Below the pieces are notes generated by a model. The model worked only from the letters and a program-made list of their open reading frames with translations. It had not been told where the DNA came from and did no database searches. This document shows, piece after piece, positions 1 to 10,024 of a stretch of DNA of 11,701 bases. Both the position numbers and the translations under genes were made by a program. The first letter of the stretch is position 1. Each line of letters starts with the position of its first letter. This DNA comes from Azoarcus sp. (GTDB taxonomy: Bacteria; Pseudomonadota; Gammaproteobacteria; Burkholderiales; Rhodocyclaceae), in the NCBI GenBank assembly GCA_031282905.1, contig JAITCV010000033.1, positions 1 through 11,701 on the forward strand, written 5' to 3'.

Positions 1-249
1 TTCGGTATCGAGGGCGGCGCGGCGGCAGGCAGGAAATTCATCGAAGGCGTCGAATTCCTTTCGCATCTGGCCAACGTCGGCGACGCGAAAACGCTCGTCA
101 TCCATCCTGCCTCGACGACGCACCGCCAGATGAGCGAGGAACAACAGATCGCCGCCGGCGTCCCGCCCGACCTGGTGCGCCTCTCGGTCGGCCTCGAGAC
201 CATCGACGACATTCTCTGGGACATCGACCACGCGTTGTCGAATGTCTGA
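1..249 (+). CDS. metY: O-acetylhomoserine sulfhydrylase (O-acetylhomoserine aminocarboxypropyltransferase), 3' end only
   Basis: The gene enters from the left edge in frame 1 and ends at TGA 247-249, leaving the last 82 residues. The family consists of cytoplasmic PLP enzymes that make L-homocysteine from O-acetyl-L-homoserine and sulfide. The visible part carries the C-terminal signature of the Cys/Met-metabolism PLP family: the segment HPASTTHRQMS (around residue 35 of the fragment), then AAGVPPDLVRLSVGLE, where the Arg of RLSVGLE is expected to bind the substrate carboxylate, and a final ETIDDILWDIDHAL helix. The HPASTTHRQ plus AAGV spelling fits MetY better than cystathionine gamma-synthase, but the PLP lysine lies outside the window, so the exact specificity is inferred. 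It sits upstream of metH on the same strand, and its product is MetH's substrate. About 400 bp with their own promoter separate the two, so they are probably not one simple operon. Confidence 0.88.
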   Translation, partial: FGIEGGAAAGRKFIEGVEFLSHLANVGDAKTLVIHPASTTHRQMSEEQQIAAGVPPDLVRLSVGLETIDDILWDIDHALSNV

Positions 250-282
250 TGGCCTCCATGGGGCGAGGTGGGTGGCGTCGGT

Positions 283-430
283 TTTGTAGGTTGGATAAGC
301 CGCAGGCGCAATCCGACAATCGTTCATCACTGGCGCGAAGCGCCGCTGTTCTTTGATTTCTTTGATTTGCGATGCTGCGCATCGTGGGAACGGATGTCGG
401 ATTACGCCTTCGGCTCATCCAACCTACCAA
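283..430. repeat. ~148-bp imperfect palindromic intergenic repeat (MITE/REP-like)
   Basis: Two terminal arms of about 36 bp, 283-318 and 395-430, are inverted copies of each other. Both carry the core GTAGGTTGGAT and end inward with ATCCGACA or its complement, with only about four to six mismatches. Each arm has a small internal hairpin (GCC-GCA-GGC on the left, GCC-TTC-GGC on the right). The interior adds two more perfect small hairpins: GGCGC-GAA-GCGCC at 332-344 and GATGC-TGC-GCATC at 371-383. A short direct repeat of TTTGATTT lies at 353-368. The whole can fold as a multi-branched cruciform and encodes nothing. Because it is palindromic, the same peptide (GWxSRRRNPT) appears in reading frames of both strands; those frames are artefacts. 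I recall similar GTAGGTTGGAT repeats as multicopy intergenic elements in beta- and gammaproteobacteria. No target-site duplication is evident. Confidence 0.75.
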
Positions 431-487
431 ACCTACGAAACCACGGGGTTCCTCCACTTTGGATTGCACCCCATCTGTTTCCTGATC

Positions 488-516
488 TCGACGTTTCCTC
501 GCATGCGTCGTAGAAT
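488..516 (+). promoter_or_regulatory. Predicted sigma70-type promoter of the metH transcript
   Basis: A -35-like hexamer TCGACG (488-493; 4 of 6 to TTGACA) and a -10 hexamer TAGAAT (511-516; 5 of 6 to TATAAT) are separated by exactly 17 bp. Transcription would then start near 522-524, right where the first paired stem of the SAH aptamer begins. That coincidence of independent signals strengthens the call; no start-site data are available. Confidence 0.55.
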
Positions 517-523
517 CCGCCCT

Positions 524-584
524 CTGCCGAGGGGCGTTGCAACCCGGGGACGGGCCAGGCTCGGCAAGAGATCAAACGGCGCTC
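524..584 (+). ncRNA. S-adenosylhomocysteine (SAH) riboswitch aptamer
   Basis: The sequence matches the known SAH riboswitch class, which binds S-adenosylhomocysteine with strong discrimination against SAM and typically controls ahcY, metH or metF. Parts visible in order: P1 is TGCCGAG 525-531 paired with CTCGGCA 560-566. The conserved stretch GAGGGGCGTTGCAA covers 529-542. P2 is CCCG 543-546 paired with CGGG 551-554, closed by a GNRA-type loop GGGA. The conserved CCAGGCTCGG follows at 555-564. The pseudoknot pairs GGGCGT 532-537 with GCGCTC 579-584, with two G-U pairs, inside the conserved AAACGGCGCTC at 574-584. It ends 69 nt before the metH start codon. In this class ligand binding normally raises expression, which makes sense here because MetH removes the homocysteine that forms when SAH is hydrolysed. 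Confidence 0.93.
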
Positions 585-620
585 GCAAACCTTTTGCCGG
601 TTTGCGGCGCCGTTTGTCTT
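573..620 (+). terminator. Terminator-like hairpin overlapping the riboswitch pseudoknot
   Basis: CAAACGGCGC (573-582) pairs perfectly with GCGCCGTTTG (607-616). Stacked inside it, CGCAAACC (584-591) pairs perfectly with GGTTTGCG (599-606), leaving only T583 bulged. The result is an 18-bp stem with a 7-nt loop (592-598). It is followed by a mediocre T-rich stretch, TTTGTCTT (613-620). The 5' arm includes 579-584, the 3' strand of the SAH pseudoknot, so the hairpin and the ligand-bound aptamer are mutually exclusive. This implies an ON switch acting by antitermination. The weak T-tract leaves open a different readout. The ribosome binding site (641-646) is not in the stem. Confidence 0.65.
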
Positions 621-653
621 GCGCTGGCCCGGCGATGAAAGAAGGATATTGTC

Positions 654-4394
<3,741 letters not shown>

Positions 4395-4613
4395 TGTAGG
4401 TTCGATTCATGTGAAACCCGTTGGGCATTTCATCCGGAAGAGAAACATCATGCCAAGCTTGCTTCGTCTTCGGTCATGACCATTTTGAGCCGCGACGGCC
4501 CGGATTTCGACTTCGTAGCCTTGCGCGCGCCGCATGAATGAAATCCCACCCCGGCCCACGGGGGAGAGAACGATACCGGGCGCGCGGTTTGCATATTGAC
4601 TATCCTCTGAACC
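4395..4613. other. Convergent intergenic spacer between metH and the macroglobulin operon
   Basis: About 220 bp lie between the 3' ends of two convergent genes, where terminators for both strands would be expected. I find only weak structures. There is a 10-bp palindrome GGTCATGACC at 4472-4481 followed by ATTTTG, and a CCCC/GGGG hairpin near 4549-4564 with no T-tract on either strand. Neither is a convincing intrinsic terminator, so termination may be Rho-dependent or the transcripts may overlap. A 21-codon frame at 4476-4541 has no ribosome binding site and no recognised family. Confidence 0.5.
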
Positions 4614-7600
4614 TCACTTTACCTCCCAACTCACATTGCCACCTTCGGCGTAGGCTTTTTGCGCTGGCTGGTACATGCGCCAATAGCGCACTGGGGGCAG
4701 GACGAAATGGCCGGTTTGCCCAACGCGGAGCAGGTGGCGAAGCACGACGGGGGCATCCGGCGTGAGGTATTCGATCGGCACGCCGTAACGGTCGCGGTGT
4801 TCTTCGGCACGGCTGCGGGCGATGGGGGTGGCGTTGTTTTCCGGGTCGGCTTCCGGGTCGATGAGGCTCACGCCCCAGGTGCCGCGCTCGATGTTCGCGC
4901 CCGGTGGCAGGGGAATTTCGACGATGCCGTAATGCAGTGTGCTGCTGGCTTCGAGGTGGATTTCGTCAAGGTAAAGATTCTGCGCGGAGAGCGCCTCGCC
5001 GGGGGGGACGGGCACGGCGGCGTAGCTGGCTTTGCCTTCCTTGAAATCGCGGCGTTCCAGACGAAAGATCTGGCGCTCGATGGTGACCGGCAAGGTGCTG
5101 TCGCTGCTTTCTCGCGCATCGAAACGCAGCGCCACCATGGAGGCGGCGGACGCTTTGTCCAGGGTCAGACTTGCGGGCAAGGGTTGGTCGCTGGGCCAGC
5201 GCCAGATTTTCTGGCCGAAGCGGCTGTCGGTGTCGACTTGCCAGTCGCGGTCGACAGGCTGGATGGCGGCGTTGTCACGGACGGCGAGGGCGCCGCCGAG
5301 CGCCTTTTGCGTCCACACCAGGGTGAGGGCGCGATCCAGGGTCGGGGTGCTTGCGCTGGCCGAGGCGAGCGTGCTGGCCACAGTGGCGGAAGGGGCTTCT
5401 CCCGCGAGCAGCAGCAAGGCGCGCGCCGAGGCGTGGGCGCTGGCGCGCAGGCGTTCACGGGCGTCGTCGAGCTTGGCGATGGTGGCGCCAAGCTCCGCTT
5501 CCCGGGCGATGACGGCAACCAGCACCCGCGCATAGGCCAGCCCCAGCGCGGAATCGGGGGTGCTCAAAATGGGGCTGTAGAAGCTTTCGTCATCGGTTTC
5601 TTCCGCGGCCGGGGTGGGTCTTCCCGCCGGTTTGGCGCTTGCCTTGGCCAGATTCGCCACCAGCCCTTCGGCCTGGGTGCGCACCGGCAGACCGATCTGC
5701 TGGATGAACCACAGGGCGAGGACGCGGTGCAGCAGGGGTTCCTTGTCGGCGTACTCGCTGTAGATCGCCAGCACGTGTTCCCAATGCGCGGCGGGCAGGC
5801 TGATGCCCAGGGCCTGGGCGGCATGCCAGTCGGCGTAGTAGGCGTAGGCGGTCATCAGCGCGCTGTTGTCGGTGGCGTCGCCCCACCAGCCGAAGACCGC
5901 GTTGGGGCCGGCGAGCGCGGCCAGGCGCAGGCGCTGGCTGGAGAGCGTTTGCCGCAGGCGTCCGCCCATGCCTCTGGCACGTTCGGGGGCGAGCAGCGGG
6001 GTGATGATGGCAAGCGGAATCAGGCGGCTGGATGTCTGCTCGACGCAGCCCCAGGGGTAGTCGATCAGCGAGTCGGCGATGCGCAGGAAATGTTCCGCGG
6101 CGCCGGTGGAAAGGCGCAGGCTCACCCGGCGGGCGTCGGCGGGCAGGTCGAGGGCGGTGGGGCCGTCCTGGTCTACTTCGATCAGGCGTTCCTGCATACC
6201 GCGCCAGGCCACGGCATCGGCGGCAAGCGGTGTTTCCAGCGCGTCCGCGAGTTGGCCGTTTTCCCGCACTTCCAGGCGCGCGATCTGGTTGCCGGTGAAT
6301 TTGGGCAGATTGAAGGGCAGGTAGGTGACGCCGCGCGACAGGGTCGCTTTCTGGGTTTGCGTCTGCCCGGCCACGGTCAGGATGATTTCCGCCGCGCGCG
6401 CTTCGGCGCTGTTGTTGAAGACGGCGAGCGCGGCAACCGGAGCATCGTCTTCACGCATCCAGGTCGGGGATGTCCACTTGGCATAGAGCGGCTGGTCGGA
6501 GTGGACATAGGCGATGCGCTGGCCGTAGACGCCGCCCGCCTGTTTCGGTTTGTCGAGCGCGGTGGCGCGCACGGTGATGCGCCAGCGGGACAGGGCGTCC
6601 GGCATCTTGAAGCTGAAGCGCGCATGACCGTTTTCGTCGGTGACGAGCGCGGGTTGCCAGGCGGCGGTGTCGGTGTCGTCGCGGCGGGCGCGTTCGAGGA
6701 TCTTGATGGCGCGTTCGTTGTATTGGTGGCGGGCGGGCGGGTGCATGGCCGCGTCCTTGGCGTAATCGGCGGCTTCGTCATAGGTGATGAAGTTGAGGCT
6801 GGCGCCGGTGCGCACGTTGTTGCGCCGCACGTGCTGGAAGAATTCCACCACGTCGGGGGCGATTTCCGGTTGCAGGGCGTAGATCATTTCATCGACCACC
6901 GAGACGGTCAGCACGGCTTGCGCGGGCTGGCCGAGCAAGGTGGCGTCGATGTCCACGGTGACGGTTTCGCCGGGTTTCACCGTTTCCTTGTTAGTCTTGA
7001 TGTCGAGCGCGATGCGCGGCACTTCGACCACCAGTCCGGCGTTCTGGAAGATGTATTCGCCGTTTTTCACATACAGGGCGGAGAAGGTCATGTTCGGCGC
7101 GTGGCTGGCGTTCAACGGGACGCGCGCGCGCCACTGGTTGGGGGCCAGGCGTTCGGCGCTGACCCATTTGGCATTGGTGGTGCTGGAGAGCAGGGCCGTG
7201 GTTTCGACCTTGTCGCGTTCCAGGGTGAGCAGGGCTTCGTCGACCGGCTCGGAGAAGGTGATCAGCACCTCGGCGGTTTCACCCGGCTGGTAGCGTTCCT
7301 TGTTGGGCACCATTTCGATCGTGCCGGGAATCGCTTCGACGCCGTTGCCGCCGACCCAGTGCGCGACCGCGGCGACGATATTGCCTTTGTCATCGCGCAG
7401 CAGCAGTGAATAGGAACCGGGCTGGGAGATGTTGGGCGTCCATTCACGTGCGGCGGGATCGAAGGCGCCGCTGCTTTTTTCCTGGTTTTCAAGGCGGATG
7501 ATTTCCCATTGGGCGGGCAGGGCGATTTTCTCGGCATCGGGCGTTTCCGCTTCCAGGCGTAGTTTGAGCGGTTCACCCACCAGGGTGAATTTGCGGTCGG

Positions 7601-9311
7601 CAAGCAGTTTCCAGTTGACCGCCGCGCGCTCGACCAGCAGTTCGCGCGAATTGCGCACGCGATAGGCCGCGCCGTCGGTGGCGAGCATGGAAAGAATCAA
7701 CCGTGACGGCTCCTTGGCTGGAGGCAGGGAAAATGTGGCTTCGCCCTGCTCGTCGGCATTGAGCGTCGTGGTAGAGAGTGCCACCGGGAATTGTCCGCCG
7801 TAGCGTAATTCGCCCTGCACCATGGTGAGTGCCTGGGCGCGCAGGGTGAGTTCGATCGCGGCGTTTTTCACCGCATCGCCATTGGGATAGGTGAGGCGAA
7901 TCTTGCCGGAGACGGGTTCGCCGGTCTTGAAATTGTCGCGGTCGGGAATCAGGGCGATCTCGAAATGCGGCTTCACGTATTCGGCCACGCGAAACGCGGC
8001 GCTGTATTTCTTGTCTTTGTAGCCGACGCGGATTTCATAGCCGCCCGCGATCGCGTCCGCGGGCAGATGAAAAGCGGTATTTCCGCCACGGTCGGAGGCG
8101 AGCGGGGTCTGGCCGGTGAATACCGGCGTGCCGTTGGCGTCGAACACCTGTATGTCCACCGTGGCGGCTTGGGCGGGCACGGACTCATTGGCGGCGCGAT
8201 ATTCGCGCGCGATCAATTTGATATTGACCGATTCGCCCGGGCGATAAAGCGGGCGGTCGGTAATGGCATACAGCTTGGTGTCGTAGATTTCGCTGTCGTA
8301 ATAGAAATTCTCCGAGACGAACACGCCGCCCGCCGCGTCCTCGCCGAGCAGATAGGTGCGCTCCGGGCTGACGTGCGCGAAGGCGATCAGCCCCTGCGCG
8401 TCGGTCTTGCCCGAGACCAGCACGCCATGCCCATCGGTCCATTGCAATTTGGCCTCGGCCACCGCCGCGCCGGTGGCGCGATGCGCGGTCCACACCGTGA
8501 GCGAGTTCGAGGCAATCTTGGTGACGGCGACGGTGTCGGCGACGAAAACCAGCGTGAGCGCGCGATGGGTGCCGAGGATGGCTTCGGCGATATAAAGCCC
8601 CGGCTTCAATTTGCCCAGCGGCACATGGTAATTGCCTTCCCGGGGCGGGATGAAATTGCTGCTGGAACCCGCCAGGTGCACGCCCTTGTTGTTTTCCAGC
8701 GGGTCGATGGTCGCGGCCACCATGAGCGGATAGCGGAATTCGGCGGCGAGTTCATAACCCGCGAGCGGCTTGAACAGCGTTGCCGGACGATATTCAGGGG
8801 ATGCGAACCGGGTTTTCAATGCCGGAACCGCCGCGGTGACTGTGCTCCTGGCTCGTTCCGCGAACAGGGCCCGCCACGCGCGCCGCGATTTGTTCCAGGT
8901 GTTGCTCCACAGGTAGGAGAGCGTATTGGCAATGCCTTCGTCGCGCGGACGCGCTTCGACATCGATGCGGTGCAGGCTTTTTTGCGCTTTCAGGAAATCG
9001 AGCGGTTCGGGCACGCGATAAAGCCGGATATCGATGCCGTCGTACTGGCCGATGGTTTCCAGCCCGCCGCCGTCATTGTTCGGGATTTCGACCCGCAGCA
9101 GCGCCTCCTCGGCGCTGCCGTATTGGGTATCGGTGAGGACGAAGAACGGCAAGCTGGCGGGCGGCGTGTACCGGCTGGCATCGTTGATGGCGGCATCGGC
9201 TCCGTCATCGTCCTGGGCTTGCGCGGCGGCGGGCGCGGAGGCGAACAGCAAGATGGCGGCCAGGGCCAGGAAGGAAAATCCGCGGGAAATACTTGAGTTC
9301 ATCGTGGTCAT
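4614..9311 (-). CDS. yfaS: Periplasmic bacterial alpha-2-macroglobulin with intact thioester motif (YfaS/MagD-type locus)
   Basis: Alpha-2-macroglobulins are large protease traps: cleavage of a bait region triggers a conformational change and, where a thioester exists, covalent capture of the protease. With the ATG at 9311 as residue 1 (1565 aa), the modules are: signal peptide (~10-32, hydrophobic LALAAILLFASAPAAA then AQA, no lipobox Cys, so soluble rather than a lipoprotein); macroglobulin domains including TDRPLYRPGES near 351; bait-region domain (~660-815, IEMVPNKERYQPGE to VVDEMIYAL); A2M domain (~885-975, FSFKMPDALSRWR); thioester domain (~1070-1375) with YPWGCVEQTSS, where CVEQ is C1089 to Q1092 (bases 6036-6047); and a C-terminal domain ending LPPVRYWRMYQP. 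The chosen ATG overlaps the yfaT stop (TGATG). GTG 9314 and ATG 9302 are alternatives; none has a strong Shine-Dalgarno, so translational coupling is likely. The thioester domain holds a Pro/Ala/acidic loop (~1222-1243). Confidence 0.93.
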   Translation of the reverse strand: MTTMNSSISRGFSFLALAAILLFASAPAAAQAQDDDGADAAINDASRYTPPASLPFFVLTDTQYGSAEEALLRVEIPNNDGGGLETIGQYDGIDIRLYRVPEPLDFLKAQKSLHRIDVEARPRDEGIANTLSYLWSNTWNKSRRAWRALFAERARSTVTAAVPALKTRFASPEYRPATLFKPLAGYELAAEFRYPLMVAATIDPLENNKGVHLAGSSSNFIPPREGNYHVPLGKLKPGLYIAEAILGTHRALTLVFVADTVAVTKIASNSLTVWTAHRATGAAVAEAKLQWTDGHGVLVSGKTDAQGLIAFAHVSPERTYLLGEDAAGGVFVSENFYYDSEIYDTKLYAITDRPLYRPGESVNIKLIAREYRAANESVPAQAATVDIQVFDANGTPVFTGQTPLASDRGGNTAFHLPADAIAGGYEIRVGYKDKKYSAAFRVAEYVKPHFEIALIPDRDNFKTGEPVSGKIRLTYPNGDAVKNAAIELTLRAQALTMVQGELRYGGQFPVALSTTTLNADEQGEATFSLPPAKEPSRLILSMLATDGAAYRVRNSRELLVERAAVNWKLLADRKFTLVGEPLKLRLEAETPDAEKIALPAQWEIIRLENQEKSSGAFDPAAREWTPNISQPGSYSLLLRDDKGNIVAAVAHWVGGNGVEAIPGTIEMVPNKERYQPGETAEVLITFSEPVDEALLTLERDKVETTALLSSTTNAKWVSAERLAPNQWRARVPLNASHAPNMTFSALYVKNGEYIFQNAGLVVEVPRIALDIKTNKETVKPGETVTVDIDATLLGQPAQAVLTVSVVDEMIYALQPEIAPDVVEFFQHVRRNNVRTGASLNFITYDEAADYAKDAAMHPPARHQYNERAIKILERARRDDTDTAAWQPALVTDENGHARFSFKMPDALSRWRITVRATALDKPKQAGGVYGQRIAYVHSDQPLYAKWTSPTWMREDDAPVAALAVFNNSAEARAAEIILTVAGQTQTQKATLSRGVTYLPFNLPKFTGNQIARLEVRENGQLADALETPLAADAVAWRGMQERLIEVDQDGPTALDLPADARRVSLRLSTGAAEHFLRIADSLIDYPWGCVEQTSSRLIPLAIITPLLAPERARGMGGRLRQTLSSQRLRLAALAGPNAVFGWWGDATDNSALMTAYAYYADWHAAQALGISLPAAHWEHVLAIYSEYADKEPLLHRVLALWFIQQIGLPVRTQAEGLVANLAKASAKPAGRPTPAAEETDDESFYSPILSTPDSALGLAYARVLVAVIAREAELGATIAKLDDARERLRASAHASARALLLLAGEAPSATVASTLASASASTPTLDRALTLVWTQKALGGALAVRDNAAIQPVDRDWQVDTDSRFGQKIWRWPSDQPLPASLTLDKASAASMVALRFDARESSDSTLPVTIERQIFRLERRDFKEGKASYAAVPVPPGEALSAQNLYLDEIHLEASSTLHYGIVEIPLPPGANIERGTWGVSLIDPEADPENNATPIARSRAEEHRDRYGVPIEYLTPDAPVVLRHLLRVGQTGHFVLPPVRYWRMYQPAQKAYAEGGNVSWEVK

Positions 9312-10015
9312 CACATTAGAAAAGCCAGGGAAAATACACCGGCGAAATTCGGATTCGTGGCCTCGGGCCGCCAGCGTGTGTCATTCCATTGCAACAGGGT
9401 GGCCAAGCGCAGCGCCCGTAAACCGTTGTCATTATGGCGGGGGCGCGCGCCGTTGTGGTACACGATTCGCCTTCCCGTCCACAGCATCAAGTGCTGGTCA
9501 TCGCCCTGGTCGAAGAAAAGCAGATCGGCGGGCTTGGCCAGATGCACGTCCCGCCCGACGGGCACGCTGTTTTCCTGGATCAGGCCGATGGCATTGACAT
9601 AGGCATCCACGCTGCCGTCGGCGCGCGTCCAGCGGTGGCGCAGGGCGGCGCGCGTGGCCACCGGCACGGCGTCGATGGGCAGGCGGCGCGAGGAGAATCC
9701 CATGGCTCGTTGCCAGCGCGCGTCATGCTCGGCCAAGGCTTCGGCCACGGCGAAACGCACCAGCCCCGCGCAATCACGATGCGCCCAGCGCGGCGTCGGC
9801 CCGCGCCGCACCTGATCCTCGGCGATGAGCACGATCCACGCCCGCAAGGCCCGGCTCTGTTGCGCGTCGAGGCGGATTCTGGCCGACGCGTTGCCATCGG
9901 GCAGGGCGACGGGCAAGGCATGGGCGGAAGTGGCCATCCATGCTCCAAGCATGGTCGCCAGCGCGCAGAAACGGCGGCGGGCCGGGTCGGAGGGGAGATC
10001 GGCGGCGCGGATCAT
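9311..10015 (-). CDS. yfaT: DUF1175 family exported protein (YfaT-like), possible NlpC/P60-fold cysteine peptidase
   Basis: This 234-aa protein belongs to the family that accompanies YfaS-type macroglobulins. The N terminus has a basic stretch ARRRFC (12-17), a hydrophobic core to about residue 30, and a likely cleavage after SAHA (33). The RRxF pattern is compatible with Tat export, though the Sec route is equally possible. The conserved part shows HRDCAGLVRFAV (79-90, Cys82) and later AKPADLLFFDQGDDQHLMLW (160-179, His175), followed by VYHNG with His187. This spacing and wording resemble the DCSGLV and GDLxFF...HVGI motifs of NlpC/P60 peptidases, so Cys82, His175 and a third polar residue could form an active site in the periplasm. 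That is inference; no activity is known to me. The start ATG lies 9 nt after the yfaA-like stop, and the stop overlaps the macroglobulin start. AAGG sits only 2 nt before the ATG, so coupling to upstream translation is likely. Confidence 0.88.
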   Translation of the reverse strand: MIRAADLPSDPARRRFCALATMLGAWMATSAHALPVALPDGNASARIRLDAQQSRALRAWIVLIAEDQVRRGPTPRWAHRDCAGLVRFAVAEALAEHDARWQRAMGFSSRRLPIDAVPVATRAALRHRWTRADGSVDAYVNAIGLIQENSVPVGRDVHLAKPADLLFFDQGDDQHLMLWTGRRIVYHNGARPRHNDNGLRALRLATLLQWNDTRWRPEATNPNFAGVFSLAFLM

Positions 10016-10024
10016 GGCCTTGGC

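Noticed and set aside
98..513. Small frames on both strands across the metY-metH spacer, sharing GWxSRRRNPT
   Set aside because: The shared peptide arises because the palindromic repeat 283-430 reads the same on both strands. There is no ribosome binding site or family match.
520..653. A cobalamin riboswitch upstream of metH
   Set aside because: The leader is short and fully accounted for by the SAH aptamer and hairpin. No B12-box-like element is visible.
4476..4541. A 21-codon frame downstream of metH
   Set aside because: Too short to judge, no ribosome binding site, no recognised family; kept only as a note on the spacer.
4549..4564. CCCC/GGGG hairpin as an intrinsic terminator
   Set aside because: Only a four-base-pair stem with no T-tract on either strand.
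4659..7409. A 916-codon open frame on the + strand
   Set aside because: It lies wholly antisense to the macroglobulin gene. Its composition (Gly/Arg/Val/His-rich, no domain) is what GC-rich third-position bias produces opposite a real gene. The - strand frame has clear A2M domains and the thioester motif.
7965..9296. A 443-codon open frame on the + strand
   Set aside because: Antisense shadow of the N-terminal part of the macroglobulin gene, with no recognisable motif.
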